The notes under the pieces were generated by a model. It saw nothing but the letters and a program-made list of their open reading frames with translations, was not told the origin of the DNA and searched no databases. Below, piece by piece: positions 25,356 to 35,371 of a stretch of 64,000 nt of DNA. Made by a program: the position numbers and the translations under genes. How positions within the stretch are numbered: the first letter of the stretch is position 1; every line of letters begins with the position of its first letter. Source of the DNA: an uncultured Paracoccaceae bacterium (GTDB lineage Bacteria > Pseudomonadota > Alphaproteobacteria > Rhodobacterales > Rhodobacteraceae); NCBI GenBank assembly GCA_937864535.1, contig CALMJS010000016.1:217910-281909 (forward strand). Reading direction: 5' to 3'.

Positions 25356-26324
25356 ATGTCATCTGCTGCGCAGCCTCATATCCCGGTTCTCATTCGCCCC
25401 CTGATCGCGGCGGTGGCGCCGGTCGGCGGAATTTGGCTGGACGGGACCTTTGGGGCGGGGGGCTATACGCGCGCGCTCTTGGAGGCGGGTGCTGACCAAG
25501 TTATCGGGGTGGACCGCGACCCGCTTGTCTTCGAGATGGCAAAATCTTGGGCCGGTGACTACGGGGACCGGCTACGGATGGTGCAGGGAACATTTTCGCA
25601 GATGGACACGTATGCCACCGGTCTGGACGGCGTCGTTCTGGACTTGGGCGTGTCCTCGATGCAGCTCGACCTCGCGGAGCGGGGCTTTTCCTTTATGAAG
25701 GACGGTCCGCTGGATATGCGGATGAGCCAGTCCGGCACCAGCGCCGCCGACCTGTGCAACGAGATGGAAGAGGCCGAACTGGCCGACATTATCTATCTCT
25801 ACGGTGAAGAGCGTGCCAGCCGCCGGATCGCCAAGGCTATCGTGGCCGCGCGTCCGCTGACGACTACGCTGCAATTGGCCAAGGTGGTCGAATCCTGCCT
25901 GCCGCGCCCCAAGCCCGGTCAGAGCCACCCCGCGACCCGGACCTTTCAGGCGCTGCGGATCGCGGTAAACGATGAATACGGTCAACTTTACGAGGGCCTC
26001 CTGGCGGCGGAGCGGGCGCTGAAGCCCGGCGGGCTACTGGCGGTCGTGACCTTCCATTCGGTCGAGGATCGCATGACCAAGCGGTTCTTTCTGGCGCGGT
26101 CGGGCGGATCGGGGAATGCCAACCGCTATGCCCCTGAAATGGCACGCGAAAAACCCGCCTTCGAGGTTCTGTCGCGCAAGGCGATCGGCCCCGATGATCA
26201 AGAATTGGCCGAAAACCCCCGCTCGCGGTCGGCCAAACTGCGGGTTGCGCGGCGCACGGATGCCGTGGCGGGCGATCTGGGCCGGGCCGACATCGACATG
26301 CCCCTGCGCAAAGGAGAACGCTGA
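25356..26324 (+). CDS. rsmH: 16S rRNA (cytosine(1402)-N4)-methyltransferase
   Basis: 322-aa SAM-dependent enzyme (formerly MraW). SAM-binding motif [25 protein letters not shown], the [12 protein letters not shown] motif and the conserved [18 protein letters not shown] stretch. [14 protein letters not shown] near the C-terminus is characteristic. Its TGA overlaps the ftsL ATG by one base. Confidence 0.97.
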   Translation: MSSAAQPHIPVLIRPLIAAVAPVGGIWLDGTFGAGGYTRALLEAGADQVIGVDRDPLVFEMAKSWAGDYGDRLRMVQGTFSQMDTYATGLDGVVLDLGVSSMQLDLAERGFSFMKDGPLDMRMSQSGTSAADLCNEMEEAELADIIYLYGEERASRRIAKAIVAARPLTTTLQLAKVVESCLPRPKPGQSHPATRTFQALRIAVNDEYGQLYEGLLAAERALKPGGLLAVVTFHSVEDRMTKRFFLARSGGSGNANRYAPEMAREKPAFEVLSRKAIGPDDQELAENPRSRSAKLRVARRTDAVAGDLGRADIDMPLRKGER

Positions 26325-26680
26325 TGCGCGGTTTTCTCTATGTGCTCTCGGCGCTCGCGGTGATCGGATTGGCGTTCTGGGCCTATCAGGAAAACTATCG
26401 CACCCAGGATTCACTCAAGGAAGTGCGTCGCCTGAACGCCGCCATCGCCGATGCCGACGCGCGGTTGCGGATGCTCGAGGCGGAGTGGGCCTATCAGAAC
26501 CGTCCCGACAGGTTGATGGATCTGGTGGATCTCAACTTTGACCGTTTGGGGCTGTTGCCGCTGGGGCCCGAGGGCTTTGGCCGCGTGGATCAGGTGATCT
26601 TTCGCCCTCTGATGCCCCAGACACTGGGGCGGATAATTGAAGTGTCGTCCGATGGTGATGCAAATGGGGGCAACCTGTGA
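26324..26680 (+). CDS. ftsL: Cell division protein FtsL
   Basis: 118-aa bitopic membrane protein of the divisome. One N-terminal membrane segment (FLYVLSALAVIGLAFWAY) is followed by a coiled-coil (LKEVRRLNAAIADADARLRMLEAEWAY) and the RPDRLMDLV segment typical of alphaproteobacterial FtsL. Identification rests on structure and position between rsmH and ftsI, since FtsL sequences are weakly conserved. Confidence 0.92.
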   Translation: MRGFLYVLSALAVIGLAFWAYQENYRTQDSLKEVRRLNAAIADADARLRMLEAEWAYQNRPDRLMDLVDLNFDRLGLLPLGPEGFGRVDQVIFRPLMPQTLGRIIEVSSDGDANGGNL

Positions 26681-28461
26681 CCCGAACCCCGCTCCGTCCG
26701 CTCGCGCGTGTGCTACAGGCCCGTCAGGCCGGTCATAACCCCGATCTGATCGAGGCCGAGAACCGCCGTCTGCGGGCAGAGGCGCTGCGCGACGGTGCGC
26801 GCGCGCGCGCCGAAGTGCGTCTGATGGTGCTGGGGGCGTTCTTTAGCTGTTTCTTTATCGCCATCATCGTCAAAATGGCGATGGTCGCCACCTCCGCGCC
26901 GGTCGAGCCGCAGTCGGGGGGCGGGGCCTCGGATATCATCGCAATGCGGGCTGACATTGTGGATCGTCAGGGCCGCATTCTGGCGACCAACTTTGATACC
27001 TATTCCATCTATGCGCAGCCGCGTGACATGGTGGACCCGGCCTATGCCGCGCAGGAATTGGCCCGGATCTTTCCAGAGATGAGCGAAGAGGACCTGCTCA
27101 AGAATTTCAACGGGCAGCGGTCCTTTGTCTGGATTCGTCGTCAGGCCAGCCCTGAACAAATCCAGGCCGTTCACGACATCGGCGAGCCGGGATTGCTGTT
27201 CGGGCCGCGTGAAATGCGGCTCTATCCCAACGGGCCGCTGGCAGGCCATATTCTGGGCGGAACGCGGTTCGAACACGAGGACGTCAATAGCGCCGCATTG
27301 CGCGGCGTCGCCGGGGTGGAGCGCCAGTTCGACGAATTCCTGTCCGATCCTGCGAACGAAGGGCGGCCCCTGCGTCTGTCGATCGATCTGACGATCCAAG
27401 ACGCGATGGAGCGGATTCTACACAGCGGTATGATGTGGATGAACGCCAAAGGTGCGGCGGGCATCATTCTGGACGTGCATACCGGCGAAATCATCGCCAT
27501 GGCCAGTCTGCCCGATTTCGACCCCAACGATCGCCCGGTCGTCCAGACAACGGGGGATCAGGCCGATAGCCCGCTGTTCAATCGTGCGGTGCAGGGCATC
27601 TACGAACTGGGTTCGACCTTCAAGATTTTTGCCGTCGCGCAGGCGATGGAACTGGGGCTGGTCAATCCCGAAACGATGATCCAGACCTCGCCCGGCATTC
27701 GCATGGGCGGGTTTACCATCAGCGACTTCCACAACTATGGCCGGGAAAACTCGGTTTCCGAAGTCATCGTGAAATCCTCGAACATCGGCACCGCCCATAT
27801 CGCCGAGATGATCGGGGGCGAGCGTCAGCAGAGCTTCCTTCGGTCCTTGGGGCTGTTGGATTTGTCTCCGGTCGAGTTGGGCGAGGCCCGCGCAGGCAAG
27901 CCGCAATTCCCGCGCCAATGGGGGGAATTGTCCACGATGACAGTGTCCTATGGTCACGGGGTCGCGGCCTCTCCGCTGCATTTGGCGGCGGCCTATGCCA
28001 CCATCGCCAATGGCGGTGTGACGGTCACGCCGACGCTGCTGCACGGGCAGCCGCGTGAGCCCGGTGAACGGGTCATGTCCGAAGAAACCGCCCAGCACGC
28101 CGTCGATATGCTGCGTCAGGTCGTGGTGCGCGGCACGGCGACCATGGGCGAGGTGCACGGCTATCAGGTCGCGGGCAAAACCGGGACCGCCGATAAGGTC
28201 CGTCCGACCGGCGGTTACTACGAGGATAAGGTCATCGCGACCTTTGCCGGAATGTTCCCTGCCTCCGCGCCGCAATATGTCGTTGTCGTCACGCTGGATG
28301 AACCGGTCGATACCGTCGGGACAGAGCCGCGCCGGACCGCGGGCTGGACCTCGGTTCCGGTTGCGGCGGAACTGATCCGCCGCGTCGGTCCGCTGCTCGG
28401 CGTGCGGCCGATCATTGAAACTCCCCTGCTGACGGGTGTATCGGTCGCAGCCAACGAATAG
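26677..28461 (+). CDS. ftsI: Peptidoglycan transpeptidase FtsI (PBP3)
   Basis: 594-aa septal class B penicillin-binding protein. A short cytoplasmic tail and one membrane segment (GAFFSCFFIAIIVKMAMV) precede the pedestal domain and the transpeptidase domain with SxxK (STFK, Ser at about 313), SSN (SSNIG) and KTGTA. GTG start in a 4-bp GTGA overlap with ftsL. The cytoplasmic N-terminus is relatively long (about 50 aa). Normal alphaproteobacterial length. Confidence 0.96.
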   Translation: MTRTPLRPLARVLQARQAGHNPDLIEAENRRLRAEALRDGARARAEVRLMVLGAFFSCFFIAIIVKMAMVATSAPVEPQSGGGASDIIAMRADIVDRQGRILATNFDTYSIYAQPRDMVDPAYAAQELARIFPEMSEEDLLKNFNGQRSFVWIRRQASPEQIQAVHDIGEPGLLFGPREMRLYPNGPLAGHILGGTRFEHEDVNSAALRGVAGVERQFDEFLSDPANEGRPLRLSIDLTIQDAMERILHSGMMWMNAKGAAGIILDVHTGEIIAMASLPDFDPNDRPVVQTTGDQADSPLFNRAVQGIYELGSTFKIFAVAQAMELGLVNPETMIQTSPGIRMGGFTISDFHNYGRENSVSEVIVKSSNIGTAHIAEMIGGERQQSFLRSLGLLDLSPVELGEARAGKPQFPRQWGELSTMTVSYGHGVAASPLHLAAAYATIANGGVTVTPTLLHGQPREPGERVMSEETAQHAVDMLRQVVVRGTATMGEVHGYQVAGKTGTADKVRPTGGYYEDKVIATFAGMFPASAPQYVVVVTLDEPVDTVGTEPRRTAGWTSVPVAAELIRRVGPLLGVRPIIETPLLTGVSVAANE

Positions 28462-28481
28462 CCAACCGCAGGGGCAGCGCC

Positions 28482-29987
28482 ATGAGCCAGAAACCGACCA
28501 GAACTGCCAACCTGAGCGATCTGGGTCTGGCGGCGCAAGGTGTGCGAGAGATCACCATCAGCGGCATCACCGCCGACAGCCGCGAGGTCATGCCGGGCTA
28601 TCTCTTTGCCGCCCTGCCGGGGTCCAAGGTGCATGGCGCGAGCTTTGTCCGGACGGCAGTTGAAAACGGGGCAGCGGCGATTCTGACCGATGTCGACGGC
28701 GCGCGCCTGATCGCGTCCGAGGTTGCAGGCACGGACGTGGCCGTTGTGCTGGCCGAAGACCCGCGGCAGACGCTGGCCCAGACGGCGGCGCTGTGGTTCG
28801 GGCCGCAGCCGGAAACGGCGGTTGCTGTCACGGGGACCAACGGCAAAACCTCGGTCTCGACCTTTTGTCGGCAAATCTGGACCGAACTGGGACTGAATGC
28901 CGTGAACCTCGGCACCACGGGGGTAGAGGGCGCGTGGACCTATCCGCTGCGTCACACCACCCCCGATCCGATCACGCTGCAACGGGTGCTGGCGCAGGCC
29001 GCCGAGGCAGGGGTCACCCACGTCGCGATGGAGGCGTCCTCGCACGGGCTGGATCAGCGGCGGCTGGACGGGGTGCTGGTCGCGGCGGCTGGCTTTACGA
29101 ATTTCACGCAGGATCATCTGGACTACCACCAGACCTTCGAGGCCTATTTCGCCGCGAAAATGGGGCTGTTCGAACGGGTCCTGCCGCCCGAAGGCACCGC
29201 CGTCATCAACCTCGACGATCCCAAGGGGCTGGATGTCCTGCGGATTGCCGAATCGCGCGGCCAAGAGGTGATCGGCGTCGGCCGCTCTGCCATGGCGCGG
29301 CTGCGGCTCTTGGCGCAGCGGTTCGATGCCACCGGGCAGGACGTGCGGTTCGATTGGCAGGGGCGGGGCCATATGGTCCGCCTGAACCTGATTGGCGGGT
29401 TTCAGGCGGAAAACGTGCTGCTGGCGGCGGGTCTGGTGATCGGTGCAGGGGCCGATCCGCAGGACGTGTTCGATGCGCTGCCGCATCTGACGACGGTGCG
29501 GGGCCGGATGCAATTGGCCGCGACACGCGATAACGGCGCGGCGGTTTATGTCGATTACGCCCATACGCCTGACGCGGTTGAAACCGCGCTCGAGGCGATC
29601 CGCCCGCATGTGATGGGCCGGATCATCGCCATTGTCGGCGCAGGCGGGGACCGCGACCGGACGAAACGCCCTTTGATGGGCAATGCCGCCGCACGATTGG
29701 CCGATGTGGTGATCGTGACGGACGACAACCCCCGCAGCGAAGACCCCGCGACCATCCGCGCCGCCGTGCTAGAGGGCGCGCGGGCCGTGCGGACCGACGA
29801 TATTTACGAATACGGCGACCGGGCCGAGGCGATTTTGCGCGCCGCCGCGATGCTGGAGCCGGGGGATGCGCTACTCGTGGCGGGCAAGGGACATGAAACC
29901 GGCCAGATCATCGGCACGGACGTTTTGCATTTTGACGATGTCGAGGTCGCCTCTCAGGCGGTTCTGGCGCTGGATGGAAAAATTTGA
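28482..29987 (+). CDS. murE: UDP-MurNAc-L-Ala-D-Glu:meso-diaminopimelate ligase
   Basis: 501-aa Mur ligase that adds meso-DAP to the peptide stem. ATP site GTNGKTSVS, catalytic region NFTQDHLDYHQTFEAYFAAK (carbamylated Lys region follows), and the DAP-specific signature DNPRSEDP in place of the lysine-type DNPA. An N-terminal substrate-binding domain (ITADSREVMPGYLFAALPG) is intact. It overlaps murF by one base. Confidence 0.97.
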   Translation: MSQKPTRTANLSDLGLAAQGVREITISGITADSREVMPGYLFAALPGSKVHGASFVRTAVENGAAAILTDVDGARLIASEVAGTDVAVVLAEDPRQTLAQTAALWFGPQPETAVAVTGTNGKTSVSTFCRQIWTELGLNAVNLGTTGVEGAWTYPLRHTTPDPITLQRVLAQAAEAGVTHVAMEASSHGLDQRRLDGVLVAAAGFTNFTQDHLDYHQTFEAYFAAKMGLFERVLPPEGTAVINLDDPKGLDVLRIAESRGQEVIGVGRSAMARLRLLAQRFDATGQDVRFDWQGRGHMVRLNLIGGFQAENVLLAAGLVIGAGADPQDVFDALPHLTTVRGRMQLAATRDNGAAVYVDYAHTPDAVETALEAIRPHVMGRIIAIVGAGGDRDRTKRPLMGNAAARLADVVIVTDDNPRSEDPATIRAAVLEGARAVRTDDIYEYGDRAEAILRAAAMLEPGDALLVAGKGHETGQIIGTDVLHFDDVEVASQAVLALDGKI

Positions 29988-31435
29988 TGACCAAACCTCT
30001 TTGGACCTCGGCAGAGGCAGCGGCGGCAACAGGCGGCACGGTAACTGGCGACTGGACGGTGTCGGGCGTGTCGATCGACACCCGGACCTTGCAGCCGGGG
30101 GATTTGTTCGTGGCGCTGACGGCGGCCCGTGATGGGCATGATTTCGTCGCGCAGGCGCTAGCAGCAGGGGCAGGGGCGGCACTGGTGTCGCGCCGGCCAG
30201 AGGGGGTCGCCGCGGATGCGCCGCTCTTGATCGTGCCGGACGTGTTGCAGGGGCTAGAGGCATTGGGACGCGCAGCGCGCGCCCGCACGCGGGCGCAGGT
30301 TGTGGCTGTGACGGGCTCCGTGGGTAAAACCTCGACCAAGGAAATGCTGCGCACAGCCCTGTCAGGGCAGGGAAAAACCCATGCCGCAGAGGCCAGCTAC
30401 AACAACCACTGGGGCGTTCCGCTGACGCTCGCGCGGATGCCCGCCGATACCGACTATGCCGTGATCGAAATCGGGATGAACCACCCGGGCGAAATCGAAC
30501 CGCTGACCAGAATGGCCCGGCCCCATGTGGTCATGGCGACGACGGTCGCGGCTGCCCACCTCGAGGCGTTTGAAAACATCGACGGTATCGCGCGGGAAAA
30601 GGCCAGCATCTGTCTGGGGCTAGAGCCGATGGGCGTTGCCGTCATGAACGGTGATTTGCCCACCAGCCCGATCCTGATCGAGGCGGGCCGCGCTGCCGGG
30701 GCCAAGGTGATTACCTTTGGTCAAACGGCGGGCTGTCATCATCGCCTGATCGATGTCCGGATACGGTCGGGCCATACCGTCGCGCAGGCGCGGGCGTGGC
30801 GTACGCCGATCCTGCTCAAGGTCGGGACCGAAGGGCGGCATTTCGCGACCAATGCGTTGGGCGTAGTGGCCGTTCTGGCGGCGCTGGGGGCGGACCGGGT
30901 ACGCGGATTGATGGATCTGGCCGAATGGTCGCCCCCTGCCGGGCGCGGGACCGCGGAACAGATCGTGCTGGATCGGGCGCGGTCGGGCGAATATTTCGAC
31001 CTGCTCGACGATGCCTTCAACGCCAATCCGACCTCGATGTCCGCCAGCCTCGAGGTCCTGGCCTCGCGCCAGCCGCGCGATGGCGTCGGCCGGGTGTCGC
31101 GCGGGCGGCGTGTGGCGATTCTGGGCGATATGCTGGAACTGGGCCCCGATGAAATGGCCTTGCACGCGAACATGGCGGCTGATCCGTCGATGGCGGCGAT
31201 TTCCGTCGTTCACTGTGTCGGCCCGCGGATGCGCCATCTGTATGACGCCCTGCCCGAAGACCAGCGCGGGCTCTACGCAAATTCTGCACAAGACTTCCTG
31301 GCGAACTGCGCACGGCTCGCCGATAGCGGGGATGTCATCCTGGTGAAAGGCTCCAAGGGAAGCAAAGTCAGCCTTGTCGTTGACGCGCTGCGGAAATTGG
31401 GGCAACGCAGGCTAAATTCGGACCAAGAGGCGTAA
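29987..31435 (+). CDS. murF: UDP-MurNAc-tripeptide:D-Ala-D-Ala ligase
   Basis: 482-aa enzyme that completes the pentapeptide. The start at 29987 (ATG overlapping the murE TGA) is preferred over a TTG one codon earlier. The N-terminal domain includes GVSIDTRTLQPGDLFVAL; P-loop VTGSVGKTSTKEML; later EIGMNHPGEIEPLTRMARP and DAFNANPTSM are MurF hallmarks. mraY follows after 6 bp. Confidence 0.96.
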   Translation: MTKPLWTSAEAAAATGGTVTGDWTVSGVSIDTRTLQPGDLFVALTAARDGHDFVAQALAAGAGAALVSRRPEGVAADAPLLIVPDVLQGLEALGRAARARTRAQVVAVTGSVGKTSTKEMLRTALSGQGKTHAAEASYNNHWGVPLTLARMPADTDYAVIEIGMNHPGEIEPLTRMARPHVVMATTVAAAHLEAFENIDGIAREKASICLGLEPMGVAVMNGDLPTSPILIEAGRAAGAKVITFGQTAGCHHRLIDVRIRSGHTVAQARAWRTPILLKVGTEGRHFATNALGVVAVLAALGADRVRGLMDLAEWSPPAGRGTAEQIVLDRARSGEYFDLLDDAFNANPTSMSASLEVLASRQPRDGVGRVSRGRRVAILGDMLELGPDEMALHANMAADPSMAAISVVHCVGPRMRHLYDALPEDQRGLYANSAQDFLANCARLADSGDVILVKGSKGSKVSLVVDALRKLGQRRLNSDQEA

Positions 31436-31441
31436 AACCGC

Positions 31442-32524
31442 ATGCTCTATCTGCTGACGACACTTTCTGACGGTGGCGACCTGTTCAACCTGTTTCGGTA
31501 CATCACCTTTCGGGCTGGCGGGGCGTTTCTGACGGCCTTGGTTTTCGGATTTATCTTTGGTCAGCCGTTGATCAACGTGCTGCGCCGCAAACAGGGCAAG
31601 GGGCAGCCGATCCGTTCGGACGGGCCGCAAACGCACTTTGCCAAGGCCGGGACCCCGACAATGGGCGGGCTGCTGATCGTGGGGGCGCTGACCTTTTCCG
31701 CGCTGCTCTGGACGCGGCTGGATAATCCGTTTGTTCTGATGGTGATGTTCGTGACCCTGTCCTATGCGGGCATCGGCTTTGCCGACGACTATGCCAAGGT
31801 GCGCAAGCAGAATACCGCCGGATTGTCGAGCAAGGCACGCCTCGTTCTCGGGTTTGCGGTCGCGGCGCTGGCCGGTTTCTGGGCCGCGCATTATCACCCG
31901 GAGGGTTTGACGAACCAGCTCGCCTTTCCGGTGTTCAAGAATATGCTCGTGAACCTCGGGTTCCTGTTCGTGCCTTTTGCGATGCTGGTGATCGTCGGAG
32001 CGGCGAATGCCGTAAACTTTACCGATGGTCTGGATGGTCTGGCGATCATGCCGGTGATGATTGCGGCGGCGGCCTTTGGGATCATCGCCTATGTCGTCGG
32101 CCGGACCGACTTTACCAGCTATCTCGAGGTTCACTACGTCCCCGATGCCGCCGAGATCACCGTGATCTGTGCGGCGCTGATCGGCGGCGGGCTGGGGTTC
32201 CTGTGGTATAATGCGCCGCCGGCTGCTGTGTTTATGGGCGATACCGGGTCGTTGGCTCTGGGCGGGGCGCTTGGGGCGATTGCCGTGGCGACCAAACATG
32301 AGATCGTGCTCTCGATCGTTGGGGGCCTGTTCGTGATGGAAACCCTGTCGGTGATCATTCAGGTCGCCTATTTCAAGCGCACCGGAAAACGCGTGTTCCT
32401 GATGGCTCCGATCCACCATCACTATGAGAAAAAGGGCTGGTCGGAGCCCCAGATCGTCATCCGCTTTTGGATTATATCGCTCATCCTCGCAATGATCGGC
32501 CTTGCAACCCTCAAAGTCCGCTGA
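31442..32524 (+). CDS. mraY: Phospho-MurNAc-pentapeptide transferase
   Basis: 360-aa polytopic membrane enzyme forming lipid I. Family signatures: [15 protein letters not shown] (DDxxK type), [13 protein letters not shown], and [15 protein letters not shown] near the C-terminus, along with about ten hydrophobic segments. Starts 6 bp after murF. After its stop there is a short TTATCC/GGATAA stem (32535-32551), too weak to call a terminator. Confidence 0.97.
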   Translation: MLYLLTTLSDGGDLFNLFRYITFRAGGAFLTALVFGFIFGQPLINVLRRKQGKGQPIRSDGPQTHFAKAGTPTMGGLLIVGALTFSALLWTRLDNPFVLMVMFVTLSYAGIGFADDYAKVRKQNTAGLSSKARLVLGFAVAALAGFWAAHYHPEGLTNQLAFPVFKNMLVNLGFLFVPFAMLVIVGAANAVNFTDGLDGLAIMPVMIAAAAFGIIAYVVGRTDFTSYLEVHYVPDAAEITVICAALIGGGLGFLWYNAPPAAVFMGDTGSLALGGALGAIAVATKHEIVLSIVGGLFVMETLSVIIQVAYFKRTGKRVFLMAPIHHHYEKKGWSEPQIVIRFWIISLILAMIGLATLKVR

Positions 32525-32605
32525 ATGTGTTTACTTATCCTTTAGGGATAATTTGATATACTTTCGGTAAGTGCGTCGTGCAGGCGTGTTATTTTGGAGC
32601 TGGTT

Positions 32606-33412
32606 ATGAGACAGATCACTGTCGCTGTGTCTGCCGCTGTTGCGGCTGTTGCTATGGGTACCCCGTCTCAGGCGGTTGTGGCAGGGGATCCGTTTCAGAT
32701 CACGGTGAGCTTTGGCAGCGGTCTGACGACCTCGCAACAATCGGTGTTCGCAGCAGCCTCCAGCTTTTGGGAGTCGCTGATCACTGGCTATGCCTACACG
32801 GTCCCCAGCCTCTCCGGGCTGACGATTTCGGCCAGCGGCGTTGCGATTGACGGTGTCGGGGGTGTTTTGGGCTCTGCGGGGCCGCAGACCGGCTTTTATA
32901 ATAACTCCGCGGGTACCGCCGATTACGTCTATGTTTCGACGGGTCAGATGCAGTTTGATACCGCCGATCTCGCCAATATGGAGAGTAACGGCTCGCTGTT
33001 CTCGGTGATCGTGCACGAAATGGCGCATGTCATCGGCTTTGGCACGCTGTGGACCTATATCGGGGCCTATGTGAACGGGTCCGGCCACTACACCGGCGAA
33101 GCCGCGCTGGCCGCCTATCAGGCCGAATGCGATGCCAATGCCACATACGTCCCGGTGGAACTGGACGGCGGTTCTGGCACAGCAAACGGCCATTGGGATG
33201 AAACCTGGGCCTGTGGCAGCAATGCGCTGATGACCGGATATCTGAACATGCCCGTGACGATGGATTATACCACCGTCGCGTCGTTTGCGGATCTGGGGTA
33301 TCTGGTGGTCGACAGTCTGCCCTCTGTTCCGGTGCCGATGTCGCTGCCGCTGATTGCCAGCGGTGTTGGGGCTCTGGCGATGATGCGTCGGCGCAAGCAG
33401 GCTGCCGCCTGA
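32606..33412 (+). CDS. Leishmanolysin-like secreted metalloprotease with VPLPA-type sorting tail
   Basis: 268-aa protein. Signal peptide (residues 1-23, ending SQA|VV). Zinc site HEMAHVIGFGTLW at 137-149, third His at 196 in GHWDE, and Met209 in ALMTGYLN as Met-turn, which matches the M8 leishmanolysin pattern. The C-terminus has VPVP (241-244), then a hydrophobic helix and RRRK, the architecture of VPLPA-CTERM proteins processed by exosortase in Rhodobacterales. GGAG lies 6 bases before the ATG. It sits with 33418-33885 between mraY and murD, an unusual insertion into the cell wall cluster. The substrate is unknown. Confidence 0.8.
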   Translation: MRQITVAVSAAVAAVAMGTPSQAVVAGDPFQITVSFGSGLTTSQQSVFAAASSFWESLITGYAYTVPSLSGLTISASGVAIDGVGGVLGSAGPQTGFYNNSAGTADYVYVSTGQMQFDTADLANMESNGSLFSVIVHEMAHVIGFGTLWTYIGAYVNGSGHYTGEAALAAYQAECDANATYVPVELDGGSGTANGHWDETWACGSNALMTGYLNMPVTMDYTTVASFADLGYLVVDSLPSVPVPMSLPLIASGVGALAMMRRRKQAAA

Positions 33413-33417
33413 TCGTG

Positions 33418-33885
33418 ATGCGGACGGCACTGGCATTGTTGTGGATCGCATTTGCCAGTGCGGCGCAGGCAGACTGCTATCCGGGTGCTGTCGTCGGAAT
33501 CGATCTGGGCACCCAGGGGTTTGGGCGCCCGTTTTTGACCATTGACGCAGAGGGCACCGCCTCCTTGCGTCAACGTGGCGGAGAGGCGATTGAACATCGG
33601 CTCGACCTGACCGAGCCCGAGCGTGGCGCCCTGTTTTCTGCCGTTTTGCCGCTGTCGGCGCTGGACGGGGCCGCGATGCAGCAGGCTCTGCCACCCACTT
33701 TGCCGATTGCGGACGGGATCGAAACCACGATCAGCCTCTCGTTAGAGGGGCGCTGCCATCAGGTCGGCATGCGCAACTCGGCGCTCTTGGCCGATCGGTT
33801 TCCCGACATTGCCGACCTCCAGACCTTTCGCCGGATCGAAGAGCTGCTGATCGCGCTTGTGGTGCGGCTCCAGACCGGGGGCTAG
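33418..33885 (+). CDS. Secreted hypothetical protein, 155 aa
   Basis: Not recognised. It has a clear signal peptide ([18 protein letters not shown], cleavage before DCYPG), so the mature protein is about 137 aa, periplasmic or secreted, with two cysteines (in DCYPG and GRCHQ) that could form a disulfide. An ATG at 33418 and a GTG at 33415 are both possible. It starts 5 bp after the metalloprotease stop, so the two are probably co-transcribed; a role as inhibitor or partner of the protease is only a guess. Confidence 0.6.
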   Translation: MRTALALLWIAFASAAQADCYPGAVVGIDLGTQGFGRPFLTIDAEGTASLRQRGGEAIEHRLDLTEPERGALFSAVLPLSALDGAAMQQALPPTLPIADGIETTISLSLEGRCHQVGMRNSALLADRFPDIADLQTFRRIEELLIALVVRLQTGG

Positions 33886-33950
33886 CAGCGCTTGCACTTT
33901 GCCCTCCAGTCAGGGCATTTTCCGCCACAGCATTACATGGGGTGGCTCAG

Positions 33951-35348
33951 ATGATTCCGGTTCGCGGTTTTCAGGAACAAACGGTTGCAGTCTTGGGCTT
34001 GGGACGCTCTGGTCGCGCTACGGCCAAGGCCTTGGCCGCCGGCGGGGCGCATCCTGTGGCTTGGGACGATAACCCCGCGGCCCGCGACGCTGCCAGTGCA
34101 GAGGGGATCGAAATCCGTGATCTGACCCGCAACGGTGCCTTGGACGATGTGGCCTGTCTGGTGACGTCCCCCGGTATCCCGCATCTCTACCCCGCGCCCA
34201 ATCCGGTGATTGCCCTCGCCTGGGAGGCGGGGGTTCCGGTGGACAATGACATCGGGCTGTTTTTCCGGTCGTGGGCCACAGAGGCCTGGGACGATTTCGA
34301 TCAGACGCCGCGCGTTGTGGCGGTCACCGGGTCGAATGGCAAATCGACAACCTCCGCGTTGATCCATCACATCCTTCAGGCCTCCGGGCGGCCAACGCAG
34401 TTGGCCGGCAATATCGGCCGCGGTGTGCTGGACATCGACCCGGCCCAAGACGGTGAGGTCGTGGTTCTGGAACTGTCGTCGTATCAGACCGATCTGGCCC
34501 GGTCGCTGACGCCGGATGTGGCGGTGTTCACCAATCTGTCGCCCGACCATCTGGACCGTCACGGCGGGCCCGGCGGCTATTTCGCCGCCAAACGCCGCCT
34601 GTTTGCCGAGGGCGGACCGGAACGCTGTGTCATCGGTGTGGATGAGATCGAGGGCCGCTATCTGGCGAACCAGTTGGCCGAAGCCCCGGGCGATGACCGC
34701 GTGATCCGGATTTCCGCTGCGCAAAAACTGGAAGGCAATGGCTGGACCGTATTCGCCCGCAAGGGATTCCTGTCCGAATGGCGCAAGGGGCGTCAGGTCG
34801 GCTCTGTCGACCTGCGCGACGTCAAGGGACTGCCCGGCAGCCATAACCACCAGAACGCCTGCGCGGCCTATGCGGTGTGCCGGACGCTGGGGCTTGGCCC
34901 GAAAACCATCGAGTCCGCGCTGCATAGCTATCCGGGCCTGCCGCACCGCAGCCAGTTGATCGCCGAAGCGAATGGCGTGCGCTATGTCAATGACTCCAAG
35001 GCGACGAACATCGATAGCGCTGCCAAGGCCCTACAGGCGTTTCAGAATATCCGCTGGATTTGCGGCGGTCTGGAAAAAGAGGGCGGCGTTGCCGGACTGT
35101 TGCCCCATGTCGGCAGTGTCACCAAAGCCTATGTCATCGGCCGCGAGGCCGCGCATTTTGCCATGCAACTCAAGGGGGTAGAGGCCGAGGTCTGTACCAC
35201 GATGTCCGCGGCGGTAGACCGCGCCATGGCCGAGGCCGCGCCCGGCGAGGTGGTCCTGCTCGCCCCTGCCTGTGCCAGCTTTGACCAATACGATAACTTT
35301 GAAAAACGTGGCGAGGATTTCACCCAGATCGTGCGCAGCCGCCTGTAA
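33951..35348 (+). CDS. murD: UDP-MurNAc-L-alanine:D-glutamate ligase
   Basis: 465-aa Mur ligase adding D-Glu. N-terminal Rossmann-like motif [20 protein letters not shown]-loop [26 protein letters not shown] and [15 protein letters not shown] are diagnostic. The ATG at 33951 has GGGGTGG five bases upstream; a GTG at 33942 is an alternative. The convergent pepN gene follows, so the cluster stops here, without ftsW and murG. A 9-bp stem (GCGCAGCCG / CGGCTGCGC) surrounds its stop codon. Confidence 0.95.
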   Translation: MIPVRGFQEQTVAVLGLGRSGRATAKALAAGGAHPVAWDDNPAARDAASAEGIEIRDLTRNGALDDVACLVTSPGIPHLYPAPNPVIALAWEAGVPVDNDIGLFFRSWATEAWDDFDQTPRVVAVTGSNGKSTTSALIHHILQASGRPTQLAGNIGRGVLDIDPAQDGEVVVLELSSYQTDLARSLTPDVAVFTNLSPDHLDRHGGPGGYFAAKRRLFAEGGPERCVIGVDEIEGRYLANQLAEAPGDDRVIRISAAQKLEGNGWTVFARKGFLSEWRKGRQVGSVDLRDVKGLPGSHNHQNACAAYAVCRTLGLGPKTIESALHSYPGLPHRSQLIAEANGVRYVNDSKATNIDSAAKALQAFQNIRWICGGLEKEGGVAGLLPHVGSVTKAYVIGREAAHFAMQLKGVEAEVCTTMSAAVDRAMAEAAPGEVVLLAPACASFDQYDNFEKRGEDFTQIVRSRL

Positions 35349-35371
35349 CGGCTGCGCAGGGTTCCCGGGCG

